Positions 1-8,426 of a stretch of DNA of 64,000 nt are shown one piece after another. A model generated the notes under the pieces. It was given only the letters and a program-made list of their open reading frames with translations. It had not been told where the DNA came from and made no database searches. Origin of the DNA: Desulfobacteraceae bacterium (GTDB lineage: Bacteria; Desulfobacterota; Desulfobacteria; Desulfobacterales; Desulfosalsimonadaceae); NCBI GenBank assembly GCA_003599885.1, contig QZKW01000083.1, positions 30,583-94,582 of the forward strand, in the 5' to 3' direction. A program made the translations under genes and the position numbers. Position 1 is the stretch's first letter. The number at the start of each line of letters is the position of its first letter.

Positions 1-10
1 TTAATAAACA

Positions 11-412
11 ATGACTACAGCAACTTATGAAAACTTATTTACACCTGAAACCCTTCAGGAAATCTTTCCGGAAAGCCGGGCAGATCAGTTTTTCGATGCC
101 ATGTACGGTGATCCGGAGGAAGGCGCTTACAATATTTCTTTAAAATTTAAGCGGCAGACTGAAAATACGATCGTATTTGAATTCCACCTGACCCGGCGGC
201 CCGGAAAATGCCTCCGGTGCAACCTGACCTATGGGCTGCCCCCGGTTTTTTCAAGACATCCGGTCATTGATGTAAAAGGGCTCGTGAAAAAAATCGACCA
301 GCGGCTTACCGGACAGGCACGGTGCCGGGACTGGAAGCTCGGCGAGACCATGGAAATGTCCGATGCCCTGCATGTGATTCCGCTCACGGTTTTTCTGGAA
401 CCGGTTGCGTAG
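11..412 (+). CDS. Conserved small cytosolic protein of unknown function
   Basis: This encodes 133 residues with no signal peptide or membrane segment. A CxxC pair lies in a GKCLRCNLTYG context near residues 66-73 and could bind metal. I recall similar short proteins in Desulfobacterota, sometimes carrying a meaningless homeobox-derived name, but I cannot assign a function. The ATG follows a weak A-rich leader right at the window edge, so operon context on the left is unknown. The stop codon overlaps a short motif that recurs elsewhere in the window, and a 28-bp palindrome follows 27 bp later. Confidence 0.8.
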   Translation: MTTATYENLFTPETLQEIFPESRADQFFDAMYGDPEEGAYNISLKFKRQTENTIVFEFHLTRRPGKCLRCNLTYGLPPVFSRHPVIDVKGLVKKIDQRLTGQARCRDWKLGETMEMSDALHVIPLTVFLEPVA

Positions 413-933
413 AGACTGTTTGAAAAATATGAAATGATTTTTACCTGGGAAATATTTCCCAGGTAAACTCATCCAGCCTCTTTGGATTGCTGGGATTTCA
501 ACCTTCATCTGATTTAGTCACTTGTTTTCATCTGATTTTTTCGTAGGTCGGGTTTCTTACCCGACATTGACCCATTCCGTAAGCAAGCGGGACATGGGGA
601 GAAAGGCAACACTCTTTCGGCGGGGGGAGCCCATTGCGATGCGGCCCTGAGCCCTTTGGTTTCCGTGGATCACGGGGGCAAACTGTTTGAGCGGATAAAA
701 ACCAATGAACTTGACGGTTGCGGGAAATGAGATTGACATAACGCCCGTCGGCATTCCACTTTGTCAGCGAGTTTTTGCCCACGCCACGGAAATCGAAGGG
801 GCAGGGATCTTTCCGCAGCGCACGGGCTGGGTTCTTTTGTTACTTTTCTTTCCCATAAAGAAAAGTAAAAATCTATTAATTCGGTATGGTGCCCCCAGAA
901 TTACATCCTTTTTTATCGGCAAAAATGCTTGTT
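413..933. repeat. Gene-free stretch with palindromes and a degenerate dispersed-repeat-like sequence
   Basis: About 520 bp without a convincing gene. Besides the 28-bp palindrome it holds a GTCGGGT-ttctt-ACCCGAC hairpin near 548-566 and a perfect 12-bp stem (TTACTTTTCTTT, loop cccat) at 840-868. The conceptual translations of 550-930 look like decayed, recurrent noncoding repeat material (Pro/Arg-rich, no start or RBS), not a protein. Confidence 0.45.
440..467. terminator. 28-bp perfect palindrome, probable terminator hairpin
   Basis: Two 14-base arms (TTTACCTGGGAAAT and its complement) meet without a loop, 27 bp after the stop of the first gene. There is no long T run directly after it, so intrinsic termination is likely but not certain. 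Confidence 0.5.
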
Positions 934-1221
934 TTAATTAGAAATAAAAGTATCATAAAGGGGCTCCACTATGGTTTCATTTAGGAATTTTTGAAAGTTA
1001 AAGGCGATCAATTGATCGGTGAGGCCAGTAACGAAAAAAAATAAAACAGAAAACAAAAATGATGCCACAAGAGATATCGGAAACATTAAAAAATTTCCTC
1101 CAGAGATTATCGTAGTTATAACTCCAACAATAACCCCGGCGAAAAGCCAAAGGATGATCAACGGGAACACTGTATTTATCCCGACGGCAGTTTTAAACGC
1201 TATTTTCAAGAACTCCTTCAT
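934..1221 (-). CDS. Small multi-span membrane protein, unknown function
   Basis: A 95-residue hydrophobic protein with about two to three membrane helices: one near residues 15-40 rich in Leu/Ile/Val, one around 45-70. No catalytic motif is visible. The start has a good AGGAG ribosome site six bases upstream and lies 29 bp inside the end of the acyl-ACP-reductase-like gene. The two are almost certainly co-transcribed and probably translationally coupled. It may serve as a membrane partner of that enzyme; this is inference from position only. Confidence 0.75.
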   Translation of the reverse strand: MKEFLKIAFKTAVGINTVFPLIILWLFAGVIVGVITTIISGGNFLMFPISLVASFLFSVLFFFVTGLTDQLIAFNFQKFLNETIVEPLYDTFISN

Positions 1222-2395
1222 GACAATCTCCTGTAATGGACTTTGCTGTTATTTCAAGATTAAACGATTTAATAGCTTTTCCAAAATTTCGAGGTGTAGG
1301 CATGCCAAAATCAAGAGCGGCAAACATGACTCTTACAATATCCATATTTTTTTCGTTTATGGACATCCAGTCAAAGGAACCGATTTTTTTATCTTTTTTT
1401 AAAAAAAAGGCGATCGCGAGCGTTTCAGCGAAACATCCAAACACCACCCCTTTCGTCAGCCTGAAGGTGAGGTAGCTAAACGGACCCAGAACATATTTTA
1501 AGCGGGGAGAATATCCATTTCCTGCATCTTGCCGGATAATTTTATTCCTATGTTTCATGTAGACACTTCGTTTCATGTTTGATGGTTCGGCAACATCAAC
1601 CACCAGAATTTTCTTTTTCGCTTTCTCAGCGAGAAAAGCGACCGTCTCATCGGTTAACCTGACTTTTTCAGAATGCGTACACGCCACGATTGCCGAGACT
1701 TCGGGCATGTCCGCCAGGCTGGCAAAACAGTCGATTCCGTATTTTTCTCGGATTTTTTCAAGTCCGTTTCCATTGGCACCGACCCCTATGACATTGTAGC
1801 CTTTTTGGACAAGCATGCCAGTGATGTGTTCCCCCAAAAAGCCATACGGTCCAAGCACTGCAATTCTTGATTTTTCCGGGCTGATTTTTGTCTTTTCAAT
1901 CGCCCTCATTGTTTCATCCATAAGAAGAAGCAACGTTCCATTGTCGCCCAAGGTGAAAATCAATTCCGGAAAACGTTTCTTTAGCTCTGCTGCATCATCG
2001 CCAAACAATCTTTTGGTGCTGGCAGCCAGAAGTATCACCTTGGCTCCTTTTTTTTGAGACCATTCCACCGTTTTAATGAAAAGTTTCCGGGCCGCTTCCC
2101 TCCCTTCATGTGTGGCAAGATCATTTGTAGTAACATCAATGGTCCTTGTCCTCCCTGCAATTCCATTAATCCATAAACGCGGGCAGTTGAAGTGGCCGCA
2201 GCTAGGTCGCCATTTCCCAAGAAAACGCAGGCGGTCAACGTCATCTCGCATATTAGAAATAAACACACAGTCAAGGACCGGTCGAAATGTTAATCTCCGG
2301 ATATGCGCCCGCCAATCGAAACCAGCAACAAGCGCCCGCCAAGTGGCCGCCATCAAAGTTCTCCAGTGCAAATAAATTACAAGCTGTTTAAACAT
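1193..2395 (-). CDS. Acyl-ACP reductase-like / Rossmann-fold dehydrogenase-like protein
   Basis: 400 residues. The middle holds a nucleotide-binding stretch (VLGPYGFLGEHIT, about residue 184) followed by a second Rossmann half. The overall plan recalls cyanobacterial long-chain acyl-ACP reductase (AAR): a GDNGTLLLLMDETMRAI segment before the Rossmann fold, a GCFAETLAIAF segment near the end, and a C-terminal GMPTP stretch like AAR's GFQPL. The segment where AAR carries its acyl-accepting cysteine reads LGPFSYLTFRL here, without a Cys, so aldehyde formation cannot be assumed. AAAs an alternative it could be another shikimate/glutamyl-tRNA-reductase-like oxidoreductase. Start supported by AAGGAG four bases upstream. 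It overlaps the small membrane gene downstream. Confidence 0.6.
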   Translation of the reverse strand: MFKQLVIYLHWRTLMAATWRALVAGFDWRAHIRRLTFRPVLDCVFISNMRDDVDRLRFLGKWRPSCGHFNCPRLWINGIAGRTRTIDVTTNDLATHEGREAARKLFIKTVEWSQKKGAKVILLAASTKRLFGDDAAELKKRFPELIFTLGDNGTLLLLMDETMRAIEKTKISPEKSRIAVLGPYGFLGEHITGMLVQKGYNVIGVGANGNGLEKIREKYGIDCFASLADMPEVSAIVACTHSEKVRLTDETVAFLAEKAKKKILVVDVAEPSNMKRSVYMKHRNKIIRQDAGNGYSPRLKYVLGPFSYLTFRLTKGVVFGCFAETLAIAFFLKKDKKIGSFDWMSINEKNMDIVRVMFAALDFGMPTPRNFGKAIKSFNLEITAKSITGDCHEGVLENSV

Positions 2396-2656
2396 AGCAC
2401 TCCTTGATAATAATAATTCCGGACTATATAACGAATCCGATCGTGACCCGGAACACAGAAGAGGAATAATTTGAGATAAAAGAATAATCAGAAAATTTAG
2501 TCACCCCGCAAATCTGCATTAGACAACCGAATAAATTCCTTGATTGAAAAAATTAACACCTATAAACAGCACCGTCAACCATAAATTACCCACAATAGAG
2601 GGTTTTTTGACCAGGATTTGCCACCTATAATTGGTTCTAAAAAACCGAGGTGGCGC

Positions 2657-2986
2657 ATGGCTGATCCGCTATTATTGAAAATAGGCGAAAAAATAAGAAA
2701 AATAAGAAAACTTCAGGGGTTGACCCAGGAAGAATTAGCGGAGAAGTGCGGGCTAAGCTACAAATATCTGGGGGAAATTGAGCGGGGCGAGAAAAACTCC
2801 GGTATCCTGAATCTTTTTAAAATCGCCAGTGGCTTATCTCTTTCCGTCGCGGATATAGTGGATATTGACCCCGGCGTTGATGGGGAAGACAATAATCTGA
2901 AAATAGAATTCCTTCATTTTTTATCGGACAAAAACGCCCAAGATTTGAAAAAAGCCTTGGAGGTCTTGAAAGCAGTTTTTGAATAA
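2657..2986 (+). CDS. XRE-family helix-turn-helix regulator
   Basis: A 109-residue protein with an N-terminal Cro/C1-type helix-turn-helix at about residues 10-65: LTQEELAEKCGLSYKYLGEI is the classic XRE signature. The C-terminal tail of about 35 residues is acidic then helical (DKNAQDLKKALEVLKAVF) and may dimerise. I chose the ATG at 2657, which has GAGG six bases upstream. An upstream TTG at 2618 would only add a poorly conserved extension. It stands alone, and no adjacent toxin or phage gene identifies its target. Confidence 0.85.
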   Translation: MADPLLLKIGEKIRKIRKLQGLTQEELAEKCGLSYKYLGEIERGEKNSGILNLFKIASGLSLSVADIVDIDPGVDGEDNNLKIEFLHFLSDKNAQDLKKALEVLKAVFE

Positions 2987-3328
2987 CCTTATACTGAGTT
3001 GCTTCTGAACCAAAGGGAAGATTTAGGGGCGGTCATGCCTAAATGCATAAGTCTCATTCTTTGAACTGTAAGCGGATAGTGTCCAGTTGCCGGAAGACCA
3101 GAAGTAAACCATTTTTTTTGACCCGACGGCCCATGTCGTAAATGAACTCGACTTTCTTACCGCCGCCTGCCTACGCGGCGGGTTGCGAGAATGCCTTAAA
3201 ATCTGATTTCCCTTTTGTACTTCAGGCACCGGTAATTTTGCCGACACCACCTTGCAGATTGCGGCCCATGCTTGCGCCGCGTCTTTGGAAGTGGAGAAAT
3301 AAGTTCCGGAGCGGTTGTGACGGCCGGA
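2987..3328. other. Gene-free stretch with decayed sequence
   Basis: About 340 bp between the XRE gene and the SDR remnant. It carries an imperfect GC-rich inverted repeat near 3160-3183 (CCGCCGC...GCGGCGG) of the kind found in dispersed repeats. Open frames here have no credible start or ribosome site. Confidence 0.4.
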
Positions 3329-3415
3329 TCAGTCGGCCATAGTCAGCCCGCCGCTGACGCTCAGAATCTGGCCGATGATGAAATCCGCCTCATTGGACGC
3401 GATATTGATGAATCC
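3329..3415 (-). pseudogene. 3' remnant of a short-chain dehydrogenase/reductase gene
   Basis: One minus-strand frame, ending in TGA at 3329, reads ASNEADFIIGQILSVSGG followed by LTMAD. This is the conserved C-terminal end of classical SDRs (FLASDEADFITGQ...GG). Only about 28 codons remain and nothing upstream encodes the Rossmann fold, because the upstream DNA is the intact hydrolase gene. The fragment begins within a few bases of that gene's stop, as expected after an in-cis deletion. BadH-type 2-hydroxycyclohexanecarboxyl-CoA dehydrogenases are SDRs encoded beside BadI, so the fragment may be a lost BadH partner; this is inference. Confidence 0.6.
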
Positions 3416-3416
3416 A

Positions 3417-4214
3417 TCATTTTCTGAATTTTGAAAACTCAGGCGGCCGTTTTTCCATAAACGCGTTTCTGCCTTCCAGGGATTCTTCGGTATCATAAAA
3501 CATGCTTAAGCCGCCGACACCCAGGTTCGTGATGCCCACCACCCCGTCGGTTTCCGCATGGAAGGCGTATTTCAGCATTTTTAAGGCTGTGGGGCTTTTT
3601 GCCAGAAGTTCCGCGCACCAGTTGTCCACTTCCGCATCGAGACGATCATGGGGAACCACCGCGTTGACCAGCCCCATTTTCAGGGCTTCATCAGCCGAAT
3701 ACTTGCGGCACAAGAACCAGATTTCCTTGGCTTTTTTAAGCCCCACCGCACGGACGAGATCTCCGGTGCCATAGCCCGGATCAAAACTGCCCACCTTCGG
3801 TCCTGCCTGCCCGAATGTCGCTTTGTCGGATGCAATGGAAAAATCGCACACCACATGAAACACATGGCCGCCGCCAATGGCATACCCGTTGACCCGCGCG
3901 ATGACGGGTTTGGGTATGGTGCGGATCAGGGTGCTGACCTGCTGCCAGCCCACCTCCAGGGGCAGGGCCGCGACGGTTCCGGCATAGCCGCCGGGCTCCC
4001 GGATGGACTGGTCCCCGCCGGTGCAGAAAGCCTTATCCCCGGCCCCGGTCAGAACCACCACGCCCACGGAAGGATCCACCCATGCATCGGTAAATGCCTG
4101 GGTCAGCTCAAAAATCGTTGTCGGGGTGCAGGCATTGTATTTTTCCGGCCGGTTGATGGTAATCCGCGCCGTGCCGTCTTTTTTATCAAAAAAAATTTCT
4201 TTAAAGTCCATCAT
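3417..4214 (-). CDS. Enoyl-CoA hydratase/isomerase family hydrolase, BadI/MenB-like
   Basis: 265 residues with the full crotonase fold. The GAGDKAFCTGGDQS segment (about residue 56) and VGSFDPGYGTG (about 143) are shared by MenB (1,4-dihydroxy-2-naphthoyl-CoA synthase) and BadI (2-ketocyclohexanecarboxyl-CoA hydrolase). The C-terminal EGRNAFMEKRPPEFSKFR is of the same group. The DPGYGT form and a neighbouring SDR remnant lean toward BadI and alicyclic acid degradation. MenB cannot be excluded, but no other men gene is present. Its ATGATG start directly follows the stop of the YdcF-like gene (TGAATGATG), indicating translational coupling. Confidence 0.85.
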   Translation of the reverse strand: MMDFKEIFFDKKDGTARITINRPEKYNACTPTTIFELTQAFTDAWVDPSVGVVVLTGAGDKAFCTGGDQSIREPGGYAGTVAALPLEVGWQQVSTLIRTIPKPVIARVNGYAIGGGHVFHVVCDFSIASDKATFGQAGPKVGSFDPGYGTGDLVRAVGLKKAKEIWFLCRKYSADEALKMGLVNAVVPHDRLDAEVDNWCAELLAKSPTALKMLKYAFHAETDGVVGITNLGVGGLSMFYDTEESLEGRNAFMEKRPPEFSKFRK

Positions 4215-4895
4215 TCACCACGAAAGTTTGATATTCAGGAGTAACAGTGATTTTAAAAAGCGCGATATCTGACTTTGCCCCTCCGGTTTTTCCGGGAGCT
4301 TACCTGTGATTTTCCAGGAGGTAAATTCAAACAGGCTTCCCCAGAATTCCAGAAATTCATTATAAAGGAAATGCGCCAGCGGGGGGTCTCCGGTCTGATG
4401 GAAGCTGGTCACTTTATGGATTTTGACCCGAACATCCGTTCCTGCCAGAAACAGACGCAGCAGCATCAGGCTTCTGGGCATGTGATAGTCGGATGTCACC
4501 AGAGTAACGGTCTTAAATTGATTGGTTTCAATAATGCGGGAGGTGTAAAAAGCGTTCTCAAATGTGGTGGAGCCGTGAATTTCAGGAATATGGGTGATGC
4601 CGGTTTTTAATGAGTATCGTTTATCCCACAGATTCCGGAGTCTTTTGCAGGAAGGGGAAAGTATCAGATAGGGTGCTATGCCTTGGTTGGCAAGCTGGTA
4701 GGCGGTTTCGATCCTTTTTTCAGTGCCCATGAAAACGAGGACGGCGTCTGAACGAGCCGTGTCGTTCTTCGCATTTAAAATCCAGGCAAAGAACAGGCCT
4801 TCAACTAAAAAAAGCAGAAACACGGCAAGGCACACCCCATAGAAAGCCCGGCTAAAAAATCGAATTCCGAAGCCCTTTTTTTTTTGACTGTTCAT
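4215..4895 (-). CDS. YdcF/SanA-family (DUF218) membrane-anchored protein
   Basis: 226 residues. An N-terminal membrane helix at about residues 18-42 is followed by a DUF218 domain: DAVLVFMGTEKRIETAYQLA, then TSDYHMPRSLMLL, the usual conserved His/Arg block. Members are linked to envelope integrity or peptidoglycan-related steps, but the reaction is not established. It is the promoter-proximal gene of a two-gene unit with the BadI/MenB-like hydrolase. That pairing is unusual and may be accidental. Confidence 0.8.
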   Translation of the reverse strand: MNSQKKKGFGIRFFSRAFYGVCLAVFLLFLVEGLFFAWILNAKNDTARSDAVLVFMGTEKRIETAYQLANQGIAPYLILSPSCKRLRNLWDKRYSLKTGITHIPEIHGSTTFENAFYTSRIIETNQFKTVTLVTSDYHMPRSLMLLRLFLAGTDVRVKIHKVTSFHQTGDPPLAHFLYNEFLEFWGSLFEFTSWKITGKLPEKPEGQSQISRFLKSLLLLNIKLSW

Positions 4896-5153
4896 GGGGT
4901 CTTTTTTGCTTTTGATTTTCCGGTTCCCGGTTGTTGAGCAACATGTGTTTGAAGGGAATATGATATTTTAAAGCCCTTGTCAATCCTCCCATATCGTGAC
5001 AGCAACAGGGCTGAATCTGCTCAGCATCATGGGGGTTCCATTATGCCGATGATTTACAGTACCTCGCAAACAAGCGGATAATCGTCTGGAATCAGCGGGA
5101 GGGCTTTCGCCCTCCCGATAATCTCTCATGCTCCGTTTCCGATTTTTTCTTTT
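4896..5153. other. Intergenic stretch between YdcF-like and rubrerythrin genes
   Basis: Apart from the 9-bp-stem hairpin I see no gene, RNA or operator here. The promoter of the YdcF-like gene should lie in the left part, but no convincing -35/-10 pair stands out. Confidence 0.3.
5096..5117. terminator. GC-rich hairpin downstream of rubrerythrin
   Basis: A perfect 9-bp stem (CGGGAGGGC, loop TTTC) 37 bp past the rubrerythrin stop on the minus strand. No T run follows, so it may stabilise the mRNA end instead of terminating alone. Confidence 0.45.
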
Positions 5154-5729
5154 CTACCAGTTTTCTCCCAGCAGCTCAAAATAAGCCTGGGGGTGGGCGC
5201 AGGCCGGGCACGATTGCGGCGCTTCCTCGCCTTCATGAAGATATCCGCAGTTGCGGCACCGCCATTTGGTTGTGGGGGTTCGTTTAAATACGCGACCGGC
5301 TGCGATATTGGCGGCCAGATCGACATAACGTTTTTCATGCTGTTTTTCCGCCACGGAAATCGCGTCAAACACCATAGCGATGGCGTCAAACCCTTCTTCA
5401 CGGGCGATTTTGGCAAATCCGGGATACATGGAAGTATGCTCATGATGTTCACCGGCGGCGGCGGCCTTAAGATTTTCCAGGGTGGTGCCGATCACACCGG
5501 CAGGAAACGCGCCGATGATTTCAACGTCCCCGCCTTCGAGAAATTTAAAAAACCGCTTGGCGTGCTCTTTTTCCTGGTTGGCTGTTTCTTCAAAAATATC
5601 GGCAATTTGAACATATCCTTCTTTTCTTGCCGCACCGGCAAAATAGGTGTACCGGTTGCGCGCCTGGGATTCCCCGGCAAACGCGGTGAGCAGGTTTTTT
5701 TCGGTCCGGGTTCCTTTTAAACTGGCCAT
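5154..5729 (-). CDS. rbr: Rubrerythrin
   Basis: 191 residues, the usual length. The N-terminal ferritin-like four-helix domain shows FAGESQARNRYTYFA and EKEHAKRFF in the first half and AEKQHEKRY in the second, giving the E/ExxH diiron ligands. A C-terminal rubredoxin-like domain carries CRNCG and CPAC. It reduces hydrogen peroxide in the cytoplasm of anaerobes using a diiron site fed by the FeS4 centre. AAGGAGG stands seven bases before the ATG. It lies just downstream of, and on the same strand as, a PerR-like Fur protein, the common arrangement for peroxide defence in sulfate reducers. Confidence 0.97.
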   Translation of the reverse strand: MASLKGTRTEKNLLTAFAGESQARNRYTYFAGAARKEGYVQIADIFEETANQEKEHAKRFFKFLEGGDVEIIGAFPAGVIGTTLENLKAAAAGEHHEHTSMYPGFAKIAREEGFDAIAMVFDAISVAEKQHEKRYVDLAANIAAGRVFKRTPTTKWRCRNCGYLHEGEEAPQSCPACAHPQAYFELLGENW

Positions 5730-5832
5730 AATTGTTCCTCCTTAAAATAAATTACGTTATTGACAGGGTGTATTTGAATTTCGGCATCCGCCAACCGGAC
5801 GACTGTCACTGATCCAGTTGGGGGGCCTGTTG

Positions 5833-6243
5833 CTATATGCATTTGTCGCACAAGCCTTTTATCACCATTCGTTTGCCGGTGACATGAAACCGGCGGCTGA
5901 TGTTTTCCGGTATTTCCAGATTATCATATTCCTTGTGAAAAAAATCGGTTATTTCGCCGCACCCCACGCAGTAAAAGTGATGGTGGGTTTTGAGGTTCGG
6001 TTCAAACCGCCGGCAGTGACCGTTGCTTTCAATCACTTCAATCATTCCGACTTCAGCAAAGGTCAGCAGCGTGCGATTGACTGTATCAAAGGAAATATTT
6101 GGAAATTCCGTTTTGACTTCCTGATACACATTGTCTGCGGTCGGATGGTTTCGGGCTGTGGTCAGAATTTTGAAAATCGCGGTTCGCTGGGGCGTGATTT
6201 TCAATTGGTGCTGCCTGCTTTTTTCATCAAAGTCCATCATCAT
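5833..6243 (-). CDS. perR: Fur-family peroxide-responsive regulator (PerR-like)
   Basis: 136 residues from the first of three consecutive Met codons. A winged-helix domain (LKITPQRTAIFKIL, then SFDTVNRTLLTF) is followed by the dimerisation/metal domain with HHHFYCVGCGEI and a C-terminal CDKC, the two CxxC pairs of the structural zinc site. It should sense peroxide through bound iron and repress rubrerythrin and itself. I chose 6243 because AAGGAG stands 11 bases upstream and a promoter with a palindrome lies at 6275-6303. The longer open frame from a TTG at 6303 would have to start inside that promoter. Fur or Zur specificity cannot be excluded from sequence. Confidence 0.9.
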   Translation of the reverse strand: MMMDFDEKSRQHQLKITPQRTAIFKILTTARNHPTADNVYQEVKTEFPNISFDTVNRTLLTFAEVGMIEVIESNGHCRRFEPNLKTHHHFYCVGCGEITDFFHKEYDNLEIPENISRRFHVTGKRMVIKGLCDKCI

Positions 6244-6274
6244 GTTAATATTGGCTCCTTGCTTAATTGTGGCT

Positions 6275-6303
6275 ATTAAATAGGAGTAATTACTATTTGT
6301 CAA
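6275..6303 (-). promoter_or_regulatory. perR promoter with internal Per-box-like palindrome
   Basis: On the minus strand TTGACA (6298-6303) is followed after 17 bases by TTTAAT (6275-6280). The spacer contains the perfect palindrome AGTAATTACT within a looser AT-rich inverted repeat, as expected of an autorepressing PerR/Fur operator. Confidence 0.65.
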
Positions 6304-6487
6304 GCGCTTTTTCTAATTTTAAATTTTGACGGTTCCGGCATCAAAGGATGAATAATCCTTTGTTTATGGGTGATTATATAGTAAAACAAACGGCATTTGG
6401 AACCGGCTGTTCCTTGAATAAAAACACACTCTGTAGACCGGTAAATTCCTGTCGGCAGAAATACCATCAGGCAATGCGGGGGAATAA

Positions 6488-7600
6488 ATGCGACTTTACA
6501 AACAGGCGTTTTCGGCAACCTGGAAATTGTTCGGGCTGAGCAGGAATTTTATCTTTTTCATTTTTGTGATTCTGTTCTTTATGACCCATTCTTTGTTTAC
6601 CGCTGCTACGCTTTTTCTGGACAGGATTTTTTTTCCGGGATTCCATAAGGTGGAGGTCAAACAGCCGGTGTTTATCATCGGTCATCCCCGAAGCGGCACG
6701 ACGTTTATCCATCACCTGTTTACCCAGACAAATGATATGGCGGCGTTCACCACCTGGCAGCTTCTTTTCCCGGCCATCACTGCCAGAGCCATCGTGAAAC
6801 CGGTTGTAAGGCTTTTGACACGAAAAAAGCCGATGATATTGATTCCTGAAGAAGCGGGGCATCAGATTTCACTGGATTCCGTGGAAGAAGATGAAATGCT
6901 GTTTCTACATAACCACGATACCCAGTTTATGCTGGCGGGAACACCGCTGGGATTTGTTGAGGATGAATACCGGGAATTGCGTTTTCATGATTTACAGCCG
7001 GCACGCCGGAGAATCCGGTCTGTATGGTTTTTAAAGACCGTGTTCCAGCGGCATATTTATTATACCGGAAAAACGCAGATTTTCGCCCAGACCCATTTTT
7101 CAACCCACCGGATTAAAACGATTCTGGAAGTGTTCCCGGATGCAAAATTTATCTACATGCACCGCCTGCCGGAAAAAACCCTGCCGTCCTATTTTTCTTT
7201 AAATTATAACACCATGGACATATTATGGGGGATGCGCCGGTTTTCTGAAAAACAGCAGAAGACCTTTTTTAACTACCGGTACAAACACAGCCTGGAGTTG
7301 TATCGCTATTTTTATGACATCTGGCATGGCAATGAGATTGACAAGGAAAAGGTGCTGATCGTTCCCTATGACAAGCTGAGGGATGACCTGGTGCCCATGT
7401 TTGACCAAATTCTTGATTTTACGGGGATTGAGGCAAGCCCTGAACTGCGGGCCACTGTCCTGCGGCAGGCGGAAAAACAAAAAGCGTATCAGCGTCCCCA
7501 CAAGGTCAAAAAACTTGAGGATTTTGGCATTGACAGCCGCCGGTTAAAAACCGATTTTGCATTTTTGTATACGGATGATCCTTTCGGGACGGCATCATAG
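6488..7600 (+). CDS. Sulfotransferase family protein with N-terminal membrane helix
   Basis: 370 residues. A hydrophobic helix near residues 18-45 probably anchors it to the membrane. GHPRSGTTFIHHLF (about residue 65) is the 5'-phosphosulfate loop for PAPS, and the FIYMHRLPEKTLPSYF region near 225 matches the 3'-phosphate-binding part. Such enzymes transfer sulfuryl groups to lipids, glycans or small molecules; the acceptor is unknown. The gene stands alone, convergent with the next one. A second, unrelated-length sulfotransferase occurs at 50.6 kb. GGGGAATAA precedes the ATG. Confidence 0.85.
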   Translation: MRLYKQAFSATWKLFGLSRNFIFFIFVILFFMTHSLFTAATLFLDRIFFPGFHKVEVKQPVFIIGHPRSGTTFIHHLFTQTNDMAAFTTWQLLFPAITARAIVKPVVRLLTRKKPMILIPEEAGHQISLDSVEEDEMLFLHNHDTQFMLAGTPLGFVEDEYRELRFHDLQPARRRIRSVWFLKTVFQRHIYYTGKTQIFAQTHFSTHRIKTILEVFPDAKFIYMHRLPEKTLPSYFSLNYNTMDILWGMRRFSEKQQKTFFNYRYKHSLELYRYFYDIWHGNEIDKEKVLIVPYDKLRDDLVPMFDQILDFTGIEASPELRATVLRQAEKQKAYQRPHKVKKLEDFGIDSRRLKTDFAFLYTDDPFGTAS

Positions 7601-7636
7601 CCCCTGGAGGCAACATTTTTCTTTCATTTTTTCCGC

Positions 7637-8197
7637 TCACCTTAATTTGACTTCTTCCAGATATGACTTGACGCTGCCGATGGTGGCGATAAACAGACGT
7701 GCGCCGGTCATGACCGTGAACACGTCATCCGCGTTCCCGCAGGTTCGGGCGAATTCCGGACCGATGACCGCTGCGGGTTCCGTTGCATCCGTTTTTTCGT
7801 TCATGGCCCCCACATAGGTGTTCAGACGGTCTTTTAAGATCTGAAAATAATCAATATTCTGACCGGTCATCAGCCCTGAAGTCGTGGAAACGGTTTGGGA
7901 AAATTCACGGACCCCGTCCCAGAAATTTTCAGCCAGCGCCGCTTTATGGGGGCTGTGTTCCAGAAAATAGGCAAGGCTCCACCCCACACTGATAATTTTC
8001 AATATCGCCAGTTCATATTCAAGGGTATGGCGAGGGGTTTGGGCATTCGGGTGCAGGGCCGCCAGAACGGCTTTAATGTCTTCCCTGTCAACGGCGAAAT
8101 CAAACAGGTCCTGGGCGGCCAGTTCAACCGGCGATTTTTCGGTGTTTGGGGTTTGCATGGGAATATCCATTTGTTTTGTTTTAAAGAATTCATTCAT
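7637..8197 (-). CDS. Conserved hypothetical cytosolic protein
   Basis: 186 residues, mostly helical by composition, without signal peptide, membrane helix or recognised catalytic motif. ELAAQDLFDFAVDREDIKAVL near residue 25 and LKIISVGWSLAYFLEHSPHK near 66 look well ordered. I do not recognise the family. The first ATG lacks a clear ribosome site; internal Met codons at residues 10 or 14 are possible starts. It is convergent with the sulfotransferase and divergent from tyrA. Confidence 0.65.
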   Translation of the reverse strand: MNEFFKTKQMDIPMQTPNTEKSPVELAAQDLFDFAVDREDIKAVLAALHPNAQTPRHTLEYELAILKIISVGWSLAYFLEHSPHKAALAENFWDGVREFSQTVSTTSGLMTGQNIDYFQILKDRLNTYVGAMNEKTDATEPAAVIGPEFARTCGNADDVFTVMTGARLFIATIGSVKSYLEEVKLR

Positions 8198-8426
8198 TCA
8201 CATGGCCCGGCATCTTAGCAAAATCGCGGGCAAAGTCAAGGGGTTAAAATCTAAATACCTTGATATCATTGATAAGTAATTAAATTTTGGCGGGGTGGCG
8301 GGGGAGTTGATACCGGGGGATTCTTTGTTGATAAAAACCGGTTTCAAAGATATAGTTTTCCAGTTAGGCAGGATACAATTAAGATTTCGATTTTCATCTG
8401 CACAAGCACATAATAAAGGATCATAC

